A DNA stretch of 64,000 bases, from assembly GCF_030499575.1 (NCBI RefSeq), contig NZ_JASTLC010000001.1, positions 8,394,001-8,458,000 on the forward strand, given 5' to 3'. A model generated the notes under the pieces. The model ran no database searches. It saw only the letters and a program-made list of their open reading frames with translations, and was not told the origin of the DNA. Below are positions 26,187 through 35,097 of the stretch, in pieces; within the stretch, counting starts at the first letter, position 1; each line of letters starts with the position of its first letter. A program made the position numbers and the translations under genes. This stretch comes from Streptomyces sp. DG2A-72. GTDB lineage: Bacteria; Actinomycetota; Actinomycetes; Streptomycetales; Streptomycetaceae.

Positions 26187-27200
26187 ATGCCACTGAAGGC
26201 CTACGGCGTACTGATCACACGTGCGGTCGACACCCGGCGCGAGGGCGCCGACGACACGCCGCACTATCAGATACACGTCACGGACGACGCGGGCACGCAC
26301 TACCGCGCCGCCGTGAACGTCCTCTCGCAGGAGCGGCCCAGCGAGCTGCTGTACCTCGTCGACGAGGACTTCCGGCACCCCGTCACGGACCGGCTGGAAG
26401 GCCTCACCAGCGGCTGGAACACCCTGCCGGCCGGGCCCGGCGGCCCGAACCTCGACTTCGTCCGCGGCAACCTCTTCGACCCGGCGCGGATGCGCCCGCT
26501 GCCGCCGGACGCCGACGGTCCCGACAACGACCTCGCCGACGTCCTCGACCACTATGTGCGGCGCGCGGTCGACGACCCGGAGGCCCGGCTGTACGTCTTC
26601 GGTGAGCGCTGGGGGCCCGAGAACGGCGCCCAGGACAAGGTGTTCGGCTTCCGGCCCGGCAACGGCGTCCACGACATCCACATGAACCAGGGCAACAGCC
26701 GCCGCTTCCGGGGCGACGACGGCGTGTGGCAGGACGGCGGGATTCTGATCCACTTCCCCGGGCAGTCGCGCTGGGTCGGGATCTTCCTCGCCTTCCAGAG
26801 CCAGTCCTGGCACACGGACGACATCACCGGCCACGCCCTGGAAGGCGCCGACGGTACGCGTCCCGAGCCAGGCGGTCAGCGGGTGCGGGTCGTCGCCGCG
26901 CTGGTCAACCCGAAGGGTCCGGCACCCGAGGCCGAGACGGTGATGCTGATCAACGCCTCGCCGGACCCTGTCGACCTCACCGGCTGGCGCATCACCGACC
27001 GCCTGGGACACGGCTCCCCGGTACCGTCCGGGCCGCTGGCCCCCGGTGCCTTCCTGTCCGTGCCCCTCTCGGCGGACGGCGCCCGACTCGGCAACAACGG
27101 CGGCGAGATCAACCTCCTCGACGCGGGCGGTCTGAAGGTGCACGGCGTTTCGTACACCGGGCAGCAGGGGGGACGTGAGGGCTGGACCGTGGTGTTCTGA
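26187..27200 (+). CDS. DUF2278 (YukJ-like) protein with C-terminal lamin-tail domain
   Basis: 337 residues. The DUF2278 domain (PLKAYGVLITRAVDTRREGA; QIHVTDDAGTHYRAAVNVLS; GNGVHDIHMNQGN; WQDGGILIHFP) covers ~1-220. A lamin-tail-type beta-sandwich follows (~245-337; INASPDPVDLTGWRITDRLG). An AGGGGGAG ribosome-binding site 10 nt before the ATG decides the start; a TTG 9 nt earlier sits too close. No signal peptide is present. The molecular role of DUF2278 is unknown, though the LTD fusion recurs in Streptomyces. Confidence 0.87.
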   Translation: MPLKAYGVLITRAVDTRREGADDTPHYQIHVTDDAGTHYRAAVNVLSQERPSELLYLVDEDFRHPVTDRLEGLTSGWNTLPAGPGGPNLDFVRGNLFDPARMRPLPPDADGPDNDLADVLDHYVRRAVDDPEARLYVFGERWGPENGAQDKVFGFRPGNGVHDIHMNQGNSRRFRGDDGVWQDGGILIHFPGQSRWVGIFLAFQSQSWHTDDITGHALEGADGTRPEPGGQRVRVVAALVNPKGPAPEAETVMLINASPDPVDLTGWRITDRLGHGSPVPSGPLAPGAFLSVPLSADGARLGNNGGEINLLDAGGLKVHGVSYTGQQGGREGWTVVF

Positions 27201-27233
27201 CGACCGACGACGTGTCGCCACCGGAGGCGTCTC

Positions 27234-28457
27234 ATGACCCCTGAACCGCACGGCGGACTCGACGCGTTGCAGCGCGACCCGTACCCGCACTACGCGCGCG
27301 CCCGGCACACCGACGGCCTCGTGCACCTCGCCGAGCTGGACGCCTGGCTGGTCGCCCGGGACGCCGACGTACGAGAAGTCCTGCGCCGCCCCGGGGATTT
27401 CTCGTCGGCGAACGCGCTGCGGCCGGACGTGCTGCCGTCGCCCGCCGCGCTCGCCGTCCTCGGCGGCGGGTTCGGCGGGCGGCCCGTCGTCGTCACCGCC
27501 GACGGGGAGCTGCATCAGCGGCTGCGCGCGCCGATCGTCCGCGGCCTGTCGCCGGCGCGCGTCGCCGCCGCGCTGCCGTACGCCGTCGAGCGTGCAGCCG
27601 CTCTCGTCGACGCGTTCGCCGGGGACGGGGAGGCCGAGCTGATGTCGGCCTACGCGATGCGGCTCCCCGGCGAGGTCATCGGCAGGATCGTCGGCCTCGA
27701 CCCGGCCGACGTACCCGCCGTCGTACACGGTGGTTACCGGGCGGAGGAACTGCTCTTCCGTCCGCTGGAGGAGGACGAGCAGGTGGCCGCGGCCGAGGAC
27801 GTCGTCGCCATGCAGCACATCCTCGACGGCTACGTGCGCGAGCGGCACGCGCACCCCCGCGAGGACCTCTGCACCGACCTCATCGCCTCCGTCACCACCC
27901 CGGGCAAGGGCGAACTCACCCTGGAGCAGCGGCACGAACTCGTCGCCCACCTCCAGAACCTGCTCCTCGCCGGACACCTGACGACCACCGCGCTGATCGG
28001 CACGACCGTCCTGCACCTCCTGCGCCACCGCAACCAGTGGGAGCTGCTGTGCGCCGAGCCCGACCGGATCCCGGCGGCGATCGAGGAGGCGGCACGCTAC
28101 GACACCGCCCTGCAGGGATTCCGCCGCGTCACCACCCGCCCGGTCACCCTCGCGGGTACCGAACTCCCCGCCGGTGCCGCACTGTTCGTGGCCTTCGGCG
28201 GGGCGAACCGGGACGCGGTACGGCACCCGCGCCCCGACACCTTCGACATCACCCGCACACCCGACCGCCACCTCGCCTTCGGGTCGGGCGTGCACAGCTG
28301 CCCGGGCTCACAGCTCGCTCGCGAACAACTCCGTATCGCCCTGCGGGAGTTGACCGGCCGCCTGCCGGGCCTGCGGCTGGCCGAGGACCGACCGGTCACC
28401 ATGCGCCCCACGCTGATCCACCGGTCCCCGCAGGCCCTGCACCTTCACTGGCCGTAG
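27234..28457 (+). CDS. Cytochrome P450
   Basis: 407 residues. The heme-thiolate loop FGSGVHSCPGSQLAR places the ligand Cys at ~356. The ExxR of the K-helix is EEAAR, and the I-helix carries LLLAGHLTTTALIG, with His in the position following the usual AG. It is a class I bacterial P450 that needs ferredoxin partners, none of which are adjacent. Its 3' end overlaps the convergent GH43 gene by 13 nt. No biosynthetic cluster surrounds it, so the substrate cannot be inferred. Confidence 0.94.
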   Translation: MTPEPHGGLDALQRDPYPHYARARHTDGLVHLAELDAWLVARDADVREVLRRPGDFSSANALRPDVLPSPAALAVLGGGFGGRPVVVTADGELHQRLRAPIVRGLSPARVAAALPYAVERAAALVDAFAGDGEAELMSAYAMRLPGEVIGRIVGLDPADVPAVVHGGYRAEELLFRPLEEDEQVAAAEDVVAMQHILDGYVRERHAHPREDLCTDLIASVTTPGKGELTLEQRHELVAHLQNLLLAGHLTTTALIGTTVLHLLRHRNQWELLCAEPDRIPAAIEEAARYDTALQGFRRVTTRPVTLAGTELPAGAALFVAFGGANRDAVRHPRPDTFDITRTPDRHLAFGSGVHSCPGSQLAREQLRIALRELTGRLPGLRLAEDRPVTMRPTLIHRSPQALHLHWP

Positions 28458-29908
28458 AACGTGGCGTCCGCCCGGTCCGTCGCCGCGCTGGGCGTCTGGA
28501 CGTACAGCACCTGCTCCCAGTGCCGGATGTAGCGTCCGGCGTAGTTGTACGACTCGTACGAGACCCCCGCCGCGTCGGACAGCCCCGCCCGCCGGTAGAA
28601 CGTCGCGTCGGACGCGAACCGCGCCGTCCCGTCGTTCCTCTCCAGCCACACCTCGAAGTTCTTGTGCCGCAGGAAGTAGCCGGGGAAGTTCGCCGACTCC
28701 AGCGCGACGGTCCCGCTCCCCGCAAGCCCCTTGACCACCCGGAACTGCGAGTCCGCCAGCGGCGAGACGTTCGCGTCCGTCCGGGCGCGGTACTCCCAGT
28801 GGCGCATGAACCGGTCCGGGAAGTTGTACGACGAGAAACGCTGCGGCGTGACCCCGTCGGCCACCGGGATCCCGAAGTCGGGGGTGCCGTCGGCCTTCCA
28901 GTACAGCTTCTGCACGCGGGTACGGCGGTTGGGGTCGTTGAGCGGGTCGCCGCTGATGTCCTTGTAGCTGCGGTCGTGGTAGACGAGGATGTCGCTCTTT
29001 CCGTCCTCGGAGACGGTGAAGGAGTTGTGACCCGGCCCGTACTGGCTGGTCGAGGCGTTGCTGGTGAAGACGGGCGTCGAACTCTTCGCCCATGACGCCG
29101 GGTTGAGCAGGTTCGCGCTCGCGGAGGCCGACAGCAGGCCCAGGCAGTAGTTGCTGTCCGTTGCACTCGCGGAGTACGACATGAACACCTTGCCGCCGCG
29201 CTGGATCACCGCCGGCCCCTCGTTGACCTTGTAGCCGACCGTCTCCCAGGAGTAGGTGGGCCGCGACAGCCTCACCGGGGTGCCGGTGATGGTCCAGGGG
29301 TTGGCCATCCTCGCGAGGTAGATGTCCGTGTTGTTGTTCACGGACGGGTCGCGCTGCGCCCACGCCAGATAGCGCACCCCGTTCACGACGAAGGTCGTGG
29401 CGTCCAGCGAGAAGCTCTCCCACTGGGTCTTGATCTGCCCCTTCTCCGTCCAGTTCGCGGTGAGCGGGTTGGCGCCGGTGCCCTCCAGGACGTACATCCG
29501 GATCGCCCACACATCACTGGTGGATCCGGCGGCGAAGTAGACGTACCACTTGCCGTCGATGAAGTGGATCTCCGGCGCCCAGATGTGCGCGCCCATCACG
29601 CCGCTGGAGTGCTTGGTCCAGATGGTGACCTCCTGGGCCGTGGACAGGCCCTGGATGGTCGTCGCCCGGCGCAGCACGATGCGGTCGTACGCGGGGACGG
29701 TCGCGGTGAAGTAGTAGAAGCCGTCGGTGTGTTTGACGATGTGCGGGTCGGCCCGCTTCTCCGCGATCGGGTTCGTGTAGGTCACGGCGGGGGAGTCGGG
29801 CACGGCGGCCTGGGCGGGGGAGCCCGGTGCGACGAGGCAGGCCGCGAGAGCGACCAGCATCGCCGTGAGCAGACGAACGACGTTACGTGTCAAGGGAGTT
29901 CTCCGCAT
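28445..29908 (-). CDS. Secreted GH43 alpha-L-arabinofuranosidase with AbfB (CBM42) domain
   Basis: 487 residues. A signal peptide (~1-34, ending AQA) precedes a five-bladed propeller GH43 domain with the catalytic Asp in RADPHIVKHTDG, the modulating Asp in SFSLDATTF and the acid Glu in VNEGPAVI. The C-terminal ~140 residues form an arabinose-binding AbfB/CBM42 domain (SSYNFPDRFMRHW; ESANFPGYFLRHK; ESYNYAGRYIRHW), three beta-trefoil repeats. The layout matches the known exo-1,5-arabinofuranosidase of Streptomyces avermitilis. It forms a tandem with the GH43 gene just upstream, 4 nt away. Confidence 0.92.
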   Translation of the reverse strand: MRRTPLTRNVVRLLTAMLVALAACLVAPGSPAQAAVPDSPAVTYTNPIAEKRADPHIVKHTDGFYYFTATVPAYDRIVLRRATTIQGLSTAQEVTIWTKHSSGVMGAHIWAPEIHFIDGKWYVYFAAGSTSDVWAIRMYVLEGTGANPLTANWTEKGQIKTQWESFSLDATTFVVNGVRYLAWAQRDPSVNNNTDIYLARMANPWTITGTPVRLSRPTYSWETVGYKVNEGPAVIQRGGKVFMSYSASATDSNYCLGLLSASASANLLNPASWAKSSTPVFTSNASTSQYGPGHNSFTVSEDGKSDILVYHDRSYKDISGDPLNDPNRRTRVQKLYWKADGTPDFGIPVADGVTPQRFSSYNFPDRFMRHWEYRARTDANVSPLADSQFRVVKGLAGSGTVALESANFPGYFLRHKNFEVWLERNDGTARFASDATFYRRAGLSDAAGVSYESYNYAGRYIRHWEQVLYVQTPSAATDRADATFYGQ

Positions 29909-29912
29909 CAGG

Positions 29913-31385
29913 TCAGGTGGTGGGGACGAGGCGCCACTGCTGGCAGTTGCTGTTCAGCCAGGTCCACTGGCGTACGTCGGCGCCGTTCGCGGTGGCGCAT
30001 TCGGCCACGTCGGCGACCTTGCCGGTGGACTCGTTGACGATCCGGACGTGGTCGCCGCTCGCCGTGAAGACGAGCCGGTAGCGCTGGCACTTGTTGTTCA
30101 GCCAGGACCACTGCCGGATGTCGGCACCGTCGGTCGCGGAGCACTCGGCGGTGTCCATCACCTTGCCGGTGGCGACGTTGACCAGCCGGTTGGTGTCGTC
30201 GCCGAGGTCCTGGACCTTCCACTTCTGGTTGGTCCCGCCGTTGCAGGTCCACTGGAAGATGTTGGCGCCGTCGGCCGTGCTGCCGCCGTTCACGTCCAGG
30301 CACTTGCCACTGTTGCGGTTGACGAGGGTGTACGCGGTCGGGGTCGCCGCAGTCTCGCCGGACGGGCCGGGGAGCGTCGTACCGAGGGCGACGGGGGTGC
30401 CGAAGTTCGGGGTGCCGTCCGCGTTCCAGGTGAACTCCTGGGCCCGCGTGGTCCGTCCGTTGCCGCAGCCGCCGTTGGACGCGGAGTTGCCGTGGTAGAC
30501 GAGCCAGTTCTCGGTGCCGTCCGGGGAGGTGAAGAAGCCGTTGTGCCCGGGGCCGTACACACCGCGTGCGTCACTGCGCTGGAAGACGGGCGTCGACTTC
30601 TTCGTCCAGGATGCCGGGTTCAACGGGTCGGAGCCGGTCAACTCCAGTTGTCCCAGCTTGTAGTCGGCCGTCTGGCAGGAGCTGGCCGAGAAGGTGAGGA
30701 AGGTCCGGCCGCCGCGGTAGAGCGGCTCGGGGGCCTCGTTGACGGGGGAACCCGACCGCTCCCAGCTCATTGTCGGACGGGAGATCACGGTGAAGGTGCG
30801 GCTCGCCAACGTATACGGATTGCTGAGCGGCGCGATGACCAGGCTCTGCTCGCCGCCGTTCACGAACCCGCTGCCGACGAGATAGAGACGGCCTCCGGCC
30901 CGCAGCACGCTCGCGTCGATCAGCCAGCCGCCGGGTGTGAGATTGGACCCGGTGAGCGAGCCCTTGTAGGTGTACGGGCCCATCGGGTCGGCGCCCGCGC
31001 TCTCCAGCACATGCGTGCGCTGCGAGTCACAGCAAGCCACCCCGCTCCGACCCGCCGAGTAGTACAGGTACCAGTGCCCGTCGACGAAATGCAGCTCCGG
31101 TGCCCAGAAGTTGGTGTTCCGCGTCGACGTCGTGTCCGACCACACCTGCACGTTCGGCGCGGTGGCGAGGCCCGCGAGCGTCGGTGACTTGCGGATGCCG
31201 AGGATGCCGGTGAACGTCGTGGTGATCAGGTAGTAGTTGCCGTCGTAGTACTCCAGCCAGGGGTCGGCGCCCTTGGACGACTTGAGCGGGTTGGCATACG
31301 GGCGCCCGTCGGCCGCGGCGGCCGGCTGGGTCGCCGACACCAGCGCGAGGAGTACGGCGCACACAAGGACGAGCATCTGACGCAT
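29913..31385 (-). CDS. Secreted GH43 enzyme with ricin-B-type (CBM13) domain
   Basis: 490 residues. A signal peptide of ~24 residues is followed by a GH43 propeller with catalytic Asp in GADPWLEYYDG, middle Asp in WLIDASVLR and Glu in VNEAPEPLYR. A beta-trefoil carbohydrate-binding domain (~350-490) has three QxW-type repeats (NQKWKV, CQRYRL, CQQWRL). Likely an arabinofuranosidase or arabinanase acting on plant cell-wall arabinan/arabinoxylan. It is the first gene of a two-gene operon whose upstream region holds a small palindrome. Confidence 0.9.
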   Translation of the reverse strand: MRQMLVLVCAVLLALVSATQPAAAADGRPYANPLKSSKGADPWLEYYDGNYYLITTTFTGILGIRKSPTLAGLATAPNVQVWSDTTSTRNTNFWAPELHFVDGHWYLYYSAGRSGVACCDSQRTHVLESAGADPMGPYTYKGSLTGSNLTPGGWLIDASVLRAGGRLYLVGSGFVNGGEQSLVIAPLSNPYTLASRTFTVISRPTMSWERSGSPVNEAPEPLYRGGRTFLTFSASSCQTADYKLGQLELTGSDPLNPASWTKKSTPVFQRSDARGVYGPGHNGFFTSPDGTENWLVYHGNSASNGGCGNGRTTRAQEFTWNADGTPNFGTPVALGTTLPGPSGETAATPTAYTLVNRNSGKCLDVNGGSTADGANIFQWTCNGGTNQKWKVQDLGDDTNRLVNVATGKVMDTAECSATDGADIRQWSWLNNKCQRYRLVFTASGDHVRIVNESTGKVADVAECATANGADVRQWTWLNSNCQQWRLVPTT

Positions 31386-31406
31386 ACGAGATCCTGTCCG
31401 TGATTT

Positions 31407-31419
31407 CGAACGCGGTTCG
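31407..31419. promoter_or_regulatory. Palindrome upstream of the GH43 operon
   Basis: CGAAC-GCG-GTTCG (31407-31419) is a perfect 5-bp inverted repeat, 22 nt before the start of the first GH43 gene, in an AT-richer stretch. It is a candidate operator for sugar-responsive control. No regulator gene is adjacent. Confidence 0.4.
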
Positions 31420-31480
31420 TGAATTCGATCAGAAGATAGATCTGGGGCATGTTCCCGTCAACGGTCGTGTCACAAGGGCT

Positions 31481-31680
31481 TTACCGGGCTTCAACTGACG
31501 GCGCCTGCGCAAAGCGTCCCGTGGCGAGGTGGGCGCGGGGGGCGGTCAGCCGGGCGAGCTGCGCCTCGCACTCGGTGACGCGCCCCTTCACCGCCGTACG
31601 CCAGTCATCGTCCTTGCTGGTCCCGGACAGCAGCGCGGTCCGCTGCAGGAGCTGGATCAGCGCGATGCGCCGTCGTTCGA
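31481..31680 (-). pseudogene. Fragment of an unidentified gene cut by an interspersed repeat
   Basis: The minus strand encodes RRRIALIQLLQRTALLSGTS and about 40 further residues (KDDDWRTAVKGRVTECEAQL) to a stop. It has amphipathic, protein-like composition but no usable start codon. Directly upstream in the same frame is the Streptomyces repeat, which is non-coding. It reads as the 3' end of a gene whose 5' part was lost. I do not recognise the family. Confidence 0.35.
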
Positions 31681-31681
31681 C

Positions 31682-31810
31682 TGCGGCGCCATCGTGGCTG
31701 GTCGCGCAGTTCCCCGCGCCCCTAGGTCGGCACGCTTGCCGCAAGCTGCGGGCATTCGTGCCGCCTGGGGCGGCACGGGTGGGCGCAGGCGGCACCCCGT
31801 CAACGGGCTG
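31682..31810. repeat. Interspersed intergenic repeats, copies 2 and B
   Basis: The left half (31682-31725) repeats the element at 4471-4522. The right half (about 31750-31805), with gcgggcattcgtgccgcct, ggcggcacgggtgggcgca and ggcggcacccc, repeats the element at 21832-21930. Both types lie side by side here, in the 530-nt gap downstream of the ATPase operon and upstream of the GH43 operon. Confidence 0.7.
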
Positions 31811-31872
31811 CATGTGTGGGGGGTGATCACGGCAGCGGCGACACTCGTGGTCGCGGGGCTGCTGGTCCCGCT

Positions 31873-31905
31873 GGTGCGGGAGGGGGCCGCCGCCCCTCCC
31901 GCACC
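31873..31905. terminator. Hairpin terminator of the ParA-like operon
   Basis: GGTGCGGGAGGGG (31873-31885) and CCCCTCCCGCACC (31893-31905) form a perfect 13-bp stem with a 7-nt loop. It lies 15 nt beyond the stop of the small partner gene on the minus strand. Confidence 0.8.
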
Positions 31906-31919
31906 GGCGTCGTACGGCC

Positions 31920-32312
31920 TCAGCAGTCGCGGAACTCCGGCGACTGGTTCAGGATCTGGGCGCGCAGAGAAGTGAAGCGGGTGTACGTCTCACCGCCGCG
32001 CGCCTCCGGCGGGAACACGGCGACGCGGTGGCAGTTCTGGAAGGCGAGGGCGACGCCGAAGTGCCGCTCCAGGCTGCCGCGGATCGCGTCGCTGGACAGC
32101 GCCCGCAGCAGCTGACCGCGCTCCTTCTCGGAGGGCGGAGGCGTCTGGTTGTCGGCGAACTCGGCCCGACCGGCGCCCAGTTCGCCGACCAGACGGGCGA
32201 TCAGATCGTAGGCGTACGGCAGGGACGTACGGACCGTATCCACGAAGTCCTCTTCCCGCACCTGGCCGTTCTCGGCTTCGGCGAGCAGCTGCGGGGAGAC
32301 GTCGAGCGACAT
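31920..32312 (-). CDS. Small conserved partner protein of ParA-like ATPase
   Basis: 130 residues, soluble, no signal peptide. Segments such as RTSLPYAYDLIARLVGEL, FADNQTPPPSEKERGQLLRA and LAFQNCHRVAVFP define a conserved Streptomyces protein family of unknown function, found with a CooC/ParA-like ATPase as here (54-nt gap, same strand). It ends in QSPEFRDC; the terminal Cys and the CH of QNCHR are possible metal ligands, which fits the Zur-type operator upstream of the operon. The start was chosen at MSLDVSP; an upstream GTG would add 13 residues. Confidence 0.8.
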   Translation of the reverse strand: MSLDVSPQLLAEAENGQVREEDFVDTVRTSLPYAYDLIARLVGELGAGRAEFADNQTPPPSEKERGQLLRALSSDAIRGSLERHFGVALAFQNCHRVAVFPPEARGGETYTRFTSLRAQILNQSPEFRDC

Positions 32313-32366
32313 GAAGGGGGTGTCCTGTCTGTTGTGCTGGTGGTGGAACACAGAGGTGCGGTGAGG

Positions 32367-33326
32367 TCAGGCGAAGGCTGCGAGCGCCGCGGGGCCGTGT
32401 TCAAACTCGGGGTCGACCTGGTCGGCGAGGTCCCGGCCGGTGGCCTCGTTGGCCCAGGCCGTGGCGTTGCGGAGGTGGAACTCGACGGCGTGCCGCTGGA
32501 AGGCCGCCCAGTCCTTCGTACGGGCGTCGACGGCGGCCTGCAGCCGCTGCAGGGCCTCGGCGTTGGCGGGCTCCAGCTCGCCCTGGTCGCGGCCCTGTTC
32601 CTGGGCACGGACGAAGGCGGACTGCTCGCAGTGGGCGAGGAGGTCGTCGCCGACGTGCCGGCGCAGGAAGTCGAGGTCGTCAGCGCCGGTGACCTTGTTT
32701 CCGACCACGGCGACCGGGATGCCGAACTCGGCCGCGTGGTCGCGGTACTGGCGGTAGACCGAGACGCTCTTCCGGGTCGGCTCGACGACCAGGAACGTCA
32801 TGTCGAACCGGGTGAAGAGCCCCGAGGCGAAGGCGTCCGCGCCGGCCGTCATGTCGACGACGACGTACTCGCCGGGGCCGTCGACCAGATGGTTGAGGTA
32901 CAGCTCGACCGCGCCCAGCTTGGAGTGGTAGCAGGCCACCCCGAGATCGCTCTCGTCGAAGGCGCCGGTGACCATCAGGGACACCTCGCCGACCCGCTGG
33001 ACGTGCCGCGAGTGGATCTCGTCGTCGCCGAGCAGCCGGACCAGTCGCGAGCCGCGCCCGGGCGGCGTGGTCTTCACCATCGCCTGGCGGGACGGGATCC
33101 GCGGGTTCGTGCCCCGCAGATAGTCCTTGATCTCACCGGTCCGCGCACTGAGCGGCGGCGCGGCGAAGACCTCGTCCTCGTCGAGCCCGAGGGCGTAGGC
33201 CAGGTGCTGGTTGATGTCGCCGTCCATGGCGACGACGGGCGCGCCCGAGCACGCGAGATGACGGGCGAAGAGTGCGGACAGGGTCGTCTTGCCGCTGCCG
33301 CCCTTGCCCACGAAGGCCACGCGCAT
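32367..33326 (-). CDS. CooC/ParA-like P-loop ATPase
   Basis: 319 residues. The deviant Walker A motif GKGGSGKTT at residues 7-15 is typical of the SIMIBI/MinD-ParA-CooC class. Further motifs are DGDINQHLAYALGL (A' region), VVVDMTAGADAF (Walker B) and FLVVEPTRKSVSVY. There is no DNA-binding or ParB partner, and CooC-like proteins often load metal into enzymes. A Zur-box-like palindrome ends 17 nt before the start codon, so expression under zinc limitation is likely. It forms an operon with the small gene downstream. Confidence 0.85.
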   Translation of the reverse strand: MRVAFVGKGGSGKTTLSALFARHLACSGAPVVAMDGDINQHLAYALGLDEDEVFAAPPLSARTGEIKDYLRGTNPRIPSRQAMVKTTPPGRGSRLVRLLGDDEIHSRHVQRVGEVSLMVTGAFDESDLGVACYHSKLGAVELYLNHLVDGPGEYVVVDMTAGADAFASGLFTRFDMTFLVVEPTRKSVSVYRQYRDHAAEFGIPVAVVGNKVTGADDLDFLRRHVGDDLLAHCEQSAFVRAQEQGRDQGELEPANAEALQRLQAAVDARTKDWAAFQRHAVEFHLRNATAWANEATGRDLADQVDPEFEHGPAALAAFA

Positions 33327-33342
33327 GCCTAACCGCCCCTAT

Positions 33343-33357
33343 TGGAAATGAATGTCA
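33343..33357. promoter_or_regulatory. Zur-box-like palindrome upstream of ParA-like operon
   Basis: TGGAAATGAATGTCA matches the Streptomyces Zur box core (TGAAAATGATTTTCA) at 12 of 15 positions. It sits 17-31 nt upstream of the ATPase start codon in an AT-rich patch, where zinc-bound Zur would block transcription. Confidence 0.6.
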
Positions 33358-33399
33358 TGAACGTAGATTGATGAGAGCAGGGGGCCGGTGTCAAATCCG

Positions 33400-33868
33400 C
33401 GGACGCTCAACTGGGCGGCGGGCGGAGTCAGTTGAAAATTGGGTAGTAATCCGGAGCCAGTCGGCGAGCCGGGCCGGGTCGTCCTGGGTGTCGACCATGC
33501 CGGGGCCCGTCGGTCCATGACGCGTCGGTCACCGACGCGGGGACCACCGTCCGGCGCGGGGTGTCCGTGAAGAAGGTCCGGCGCAGGTCGACCACGTCGG
33601 GCAGATCGAGGTCGAACCACCGGACCCGGCCGTTGTCGACGCGCTCGTACCGCGTGTTGAGACCGGTGCCGGTCTCGACGACCGTGCCCTCGGTCCGTCG
33701 TCGAAGCGGGCGAAGTCGTAGTCGATCGAGGCGACGAACTCCTCGGCCCGCGCGTCGCGCAGGGCGGGTTCCGGCTTGCGGTTCTCCGCCGCGCGGCCCG
33801 TAGAGCGGAATGAGCAGGGTCTCCCGGGCCGGGCGGTGCCGTGGCTGCGTCCACCGTCCGACCCGGAG
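33400..33868 (-). pseudogene. Frameshifted remnant of a TcmP-like SAM-dependent methyltransferase
   Basis: Successive pieces of one family occur in different frames: [11 protein letters not shown], then [20 protein letters not shown] and YDFARFDDG, then TVVETGTGLNTRYERVDNGR and VRWFDLDLPDVVDLRRTFF. These match the N-terminal half of the leucine-carboxymethyltransferase/TcmP O-methyltransferase family, but the C-terminal half is absent. At least two frameshifts and a 3' truncation make it non-functional. It separates the two Zur-box genes. Confidence 0.7.
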
Positions 33869-35059
33869 TCAGTGGGCCCCGGCGACCAGTTCGGGGTGCT
33901 CTTCGTGCTCGCAGGCATCGTCGATGCCGTACGTCTCCCAGGCCGGGAAGGGGTCGGCAGCGGGTGGCGCTTCACCGGCCCGCATCAGACAGGCGGACAG
34001 CGCGGCGCGCAGCGGCTCGGCCTGCAACTCGGTGCCGATGAAGACCAGTTCCTGTGCGTACGGCGCCTCCTCGTCCCGCGCTGTGGACGGCTCGAAGCGG
34101 GCCACCGTACCGGCCTGCGACCACAGCCCCGTCACCTGCGGGCGGCTGGCCAGGGTGAAGAAGCCCTTGGAGCGCAGGACCTCCCCGAAGACTCCGCTGT
34201 CCAGCTGCTCGCTCACGAACGTCCACAACCGGTCGGGGTGGAAGGGCGGTTCGGCGCGGAAGACGGTGGAGGAGATGCCGTACTCCTCGGTCTCCGGGAC
34301 ATGGTCGCCGTTCAGCTCCCGGACCCAGCCCGGCGCCTGCTGTGCGCGCTCCAGGTCGAACAGACCGGTGCCCAGCACCTCGCGGACGTCGACCCGGCCG
34401 TGCTCGGCGCGGACGATCCGGGCGGCGGGGTTGAGGCGGGCGAGCGTCGCGCGCAGCCGGTCGGCGGTCGCGGTGTCGACGAGGTCGAGCTTGTTGACGA
34501 CGATCACGTCCGCGAACTCGATCTGGTCCATCAGCAGATCGCTGACGGTGCGCTCGTCGTCCTCGTACTGGTCGAGCCCCCGCTCCACCAGCTCGTCGCC
34601 GCCCGCCAGTTCGGGCAGGAAGTTCGCGGCGTCCACGACCGTGACCATGGTGTCCAGTCGGGCCAGGTCGCCGAGGGTGGCGCCGTCGTCGCGGGCGAAG
34701 GCGAAGGTGGCCGCGACCGGCATCGGCTCCGAGATGCCGGACGACTCGATGAGGAGGTAGTCGAAGCGGCCCTCGCGGGCCAGCCGGTCGACCTCCTCCA
34801 GCAGATCGTCGCGCAGAGTGCAGCAGATGCACCCGTTGGTCATCTCGACCAGGCGTTCCTCGGTCCGCGACAGAGCGGCCTCGCCGCCGCGGACCAGCGC
34901 GGCGTCGATGTTGATCTCGCTCATGTCGTTGACGATGACCGCGACCCGCAGGCCCTCACGGTTGCCGAGGACATGGTTGAGCAGCGTGGTCTTGCCCGCT
35001 CCCAGGAACCCGGACAGCACGGTGACGGGCAGACGGTCGGACGGCGCAAGGGAAGGCAT
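33869..35059 (-). CDS. COG0523 (CobW/ZNG-type) metal-chaperone GTPase
   Basis: 396 residues. The P-loop is GFLGAGKTT (17-25), and the CxCC metal motif GCICC (Cys77, 79, 80) lies in switch I. The Walker B region is [15 protein letters not shown] is at ~192, and the C-terminal CobW_C domain ends with a His/Glu-rich tail ([13 protein letters not shown]). Such GTPases deliver zinc to client enzymes during scarcity. The Zur-box-like site just upstream supports zinc-starvation expression. AGGAG precedes the ATG at good spacing. Confidence 0.92.
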   Translation of the reverse strand: MPSLAPSDRLPVTVLSGFLGAGKTTLLNHVLGNREGLRVAVIVNDMSEINIDAALVRGGEAALSRTEERLVEMTNGCICCTLRDDLLEEVDRLAREGRFDYLLIESSGISEPMPVAATFAFARDDGATLGDLARLDTMVTVVDAANFLPELAGGDELVERGLDQYEDDERTVSDLLMDQIEFADVIVVNKLDLVDTATADRLRATLARLNPAARIVRAEHGRVDVREVLGTGLFDLERAQQAPGWVRELNGDHVPETEEYGISSTVFRAEPPFHPDRLWTFVSEQLDSGVFGEVLRSKGFFTLASRPQVTGLWSQAGTVARFEPSTARDEEAPYAQELVFIGTELQAEPLRAALSACLMRAGEAPPAADPFPAWETYGIDDACEHEEHPELVAGAH

Positions 35060-35097
35060 GGCGGATCTCCTGGGTGGGCGAGCACCGTCACGCTACA

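Noticed and set aside
25590..28295. 901-codon minus-strand frame opposite DUF2278 and P450 genes
   Set aside because: Antisense shadow of high-GC coding DNA without recognisable domains.
27234..31385. Secondary-metabolite cluster around the P450
   Set aside because: No polyketide, NRPS, terpene or tailoring genes apart from a single P450; neighbours are arabinanases and DUF2278.
31816..31975. Plus-strand frame with a membrane-like segment VITAAATLVVAGLLVPLV
   Set aside because: No ribosome-binding site, contains the terminator hairpin, and overlaps the end of the ParA-partner gene.
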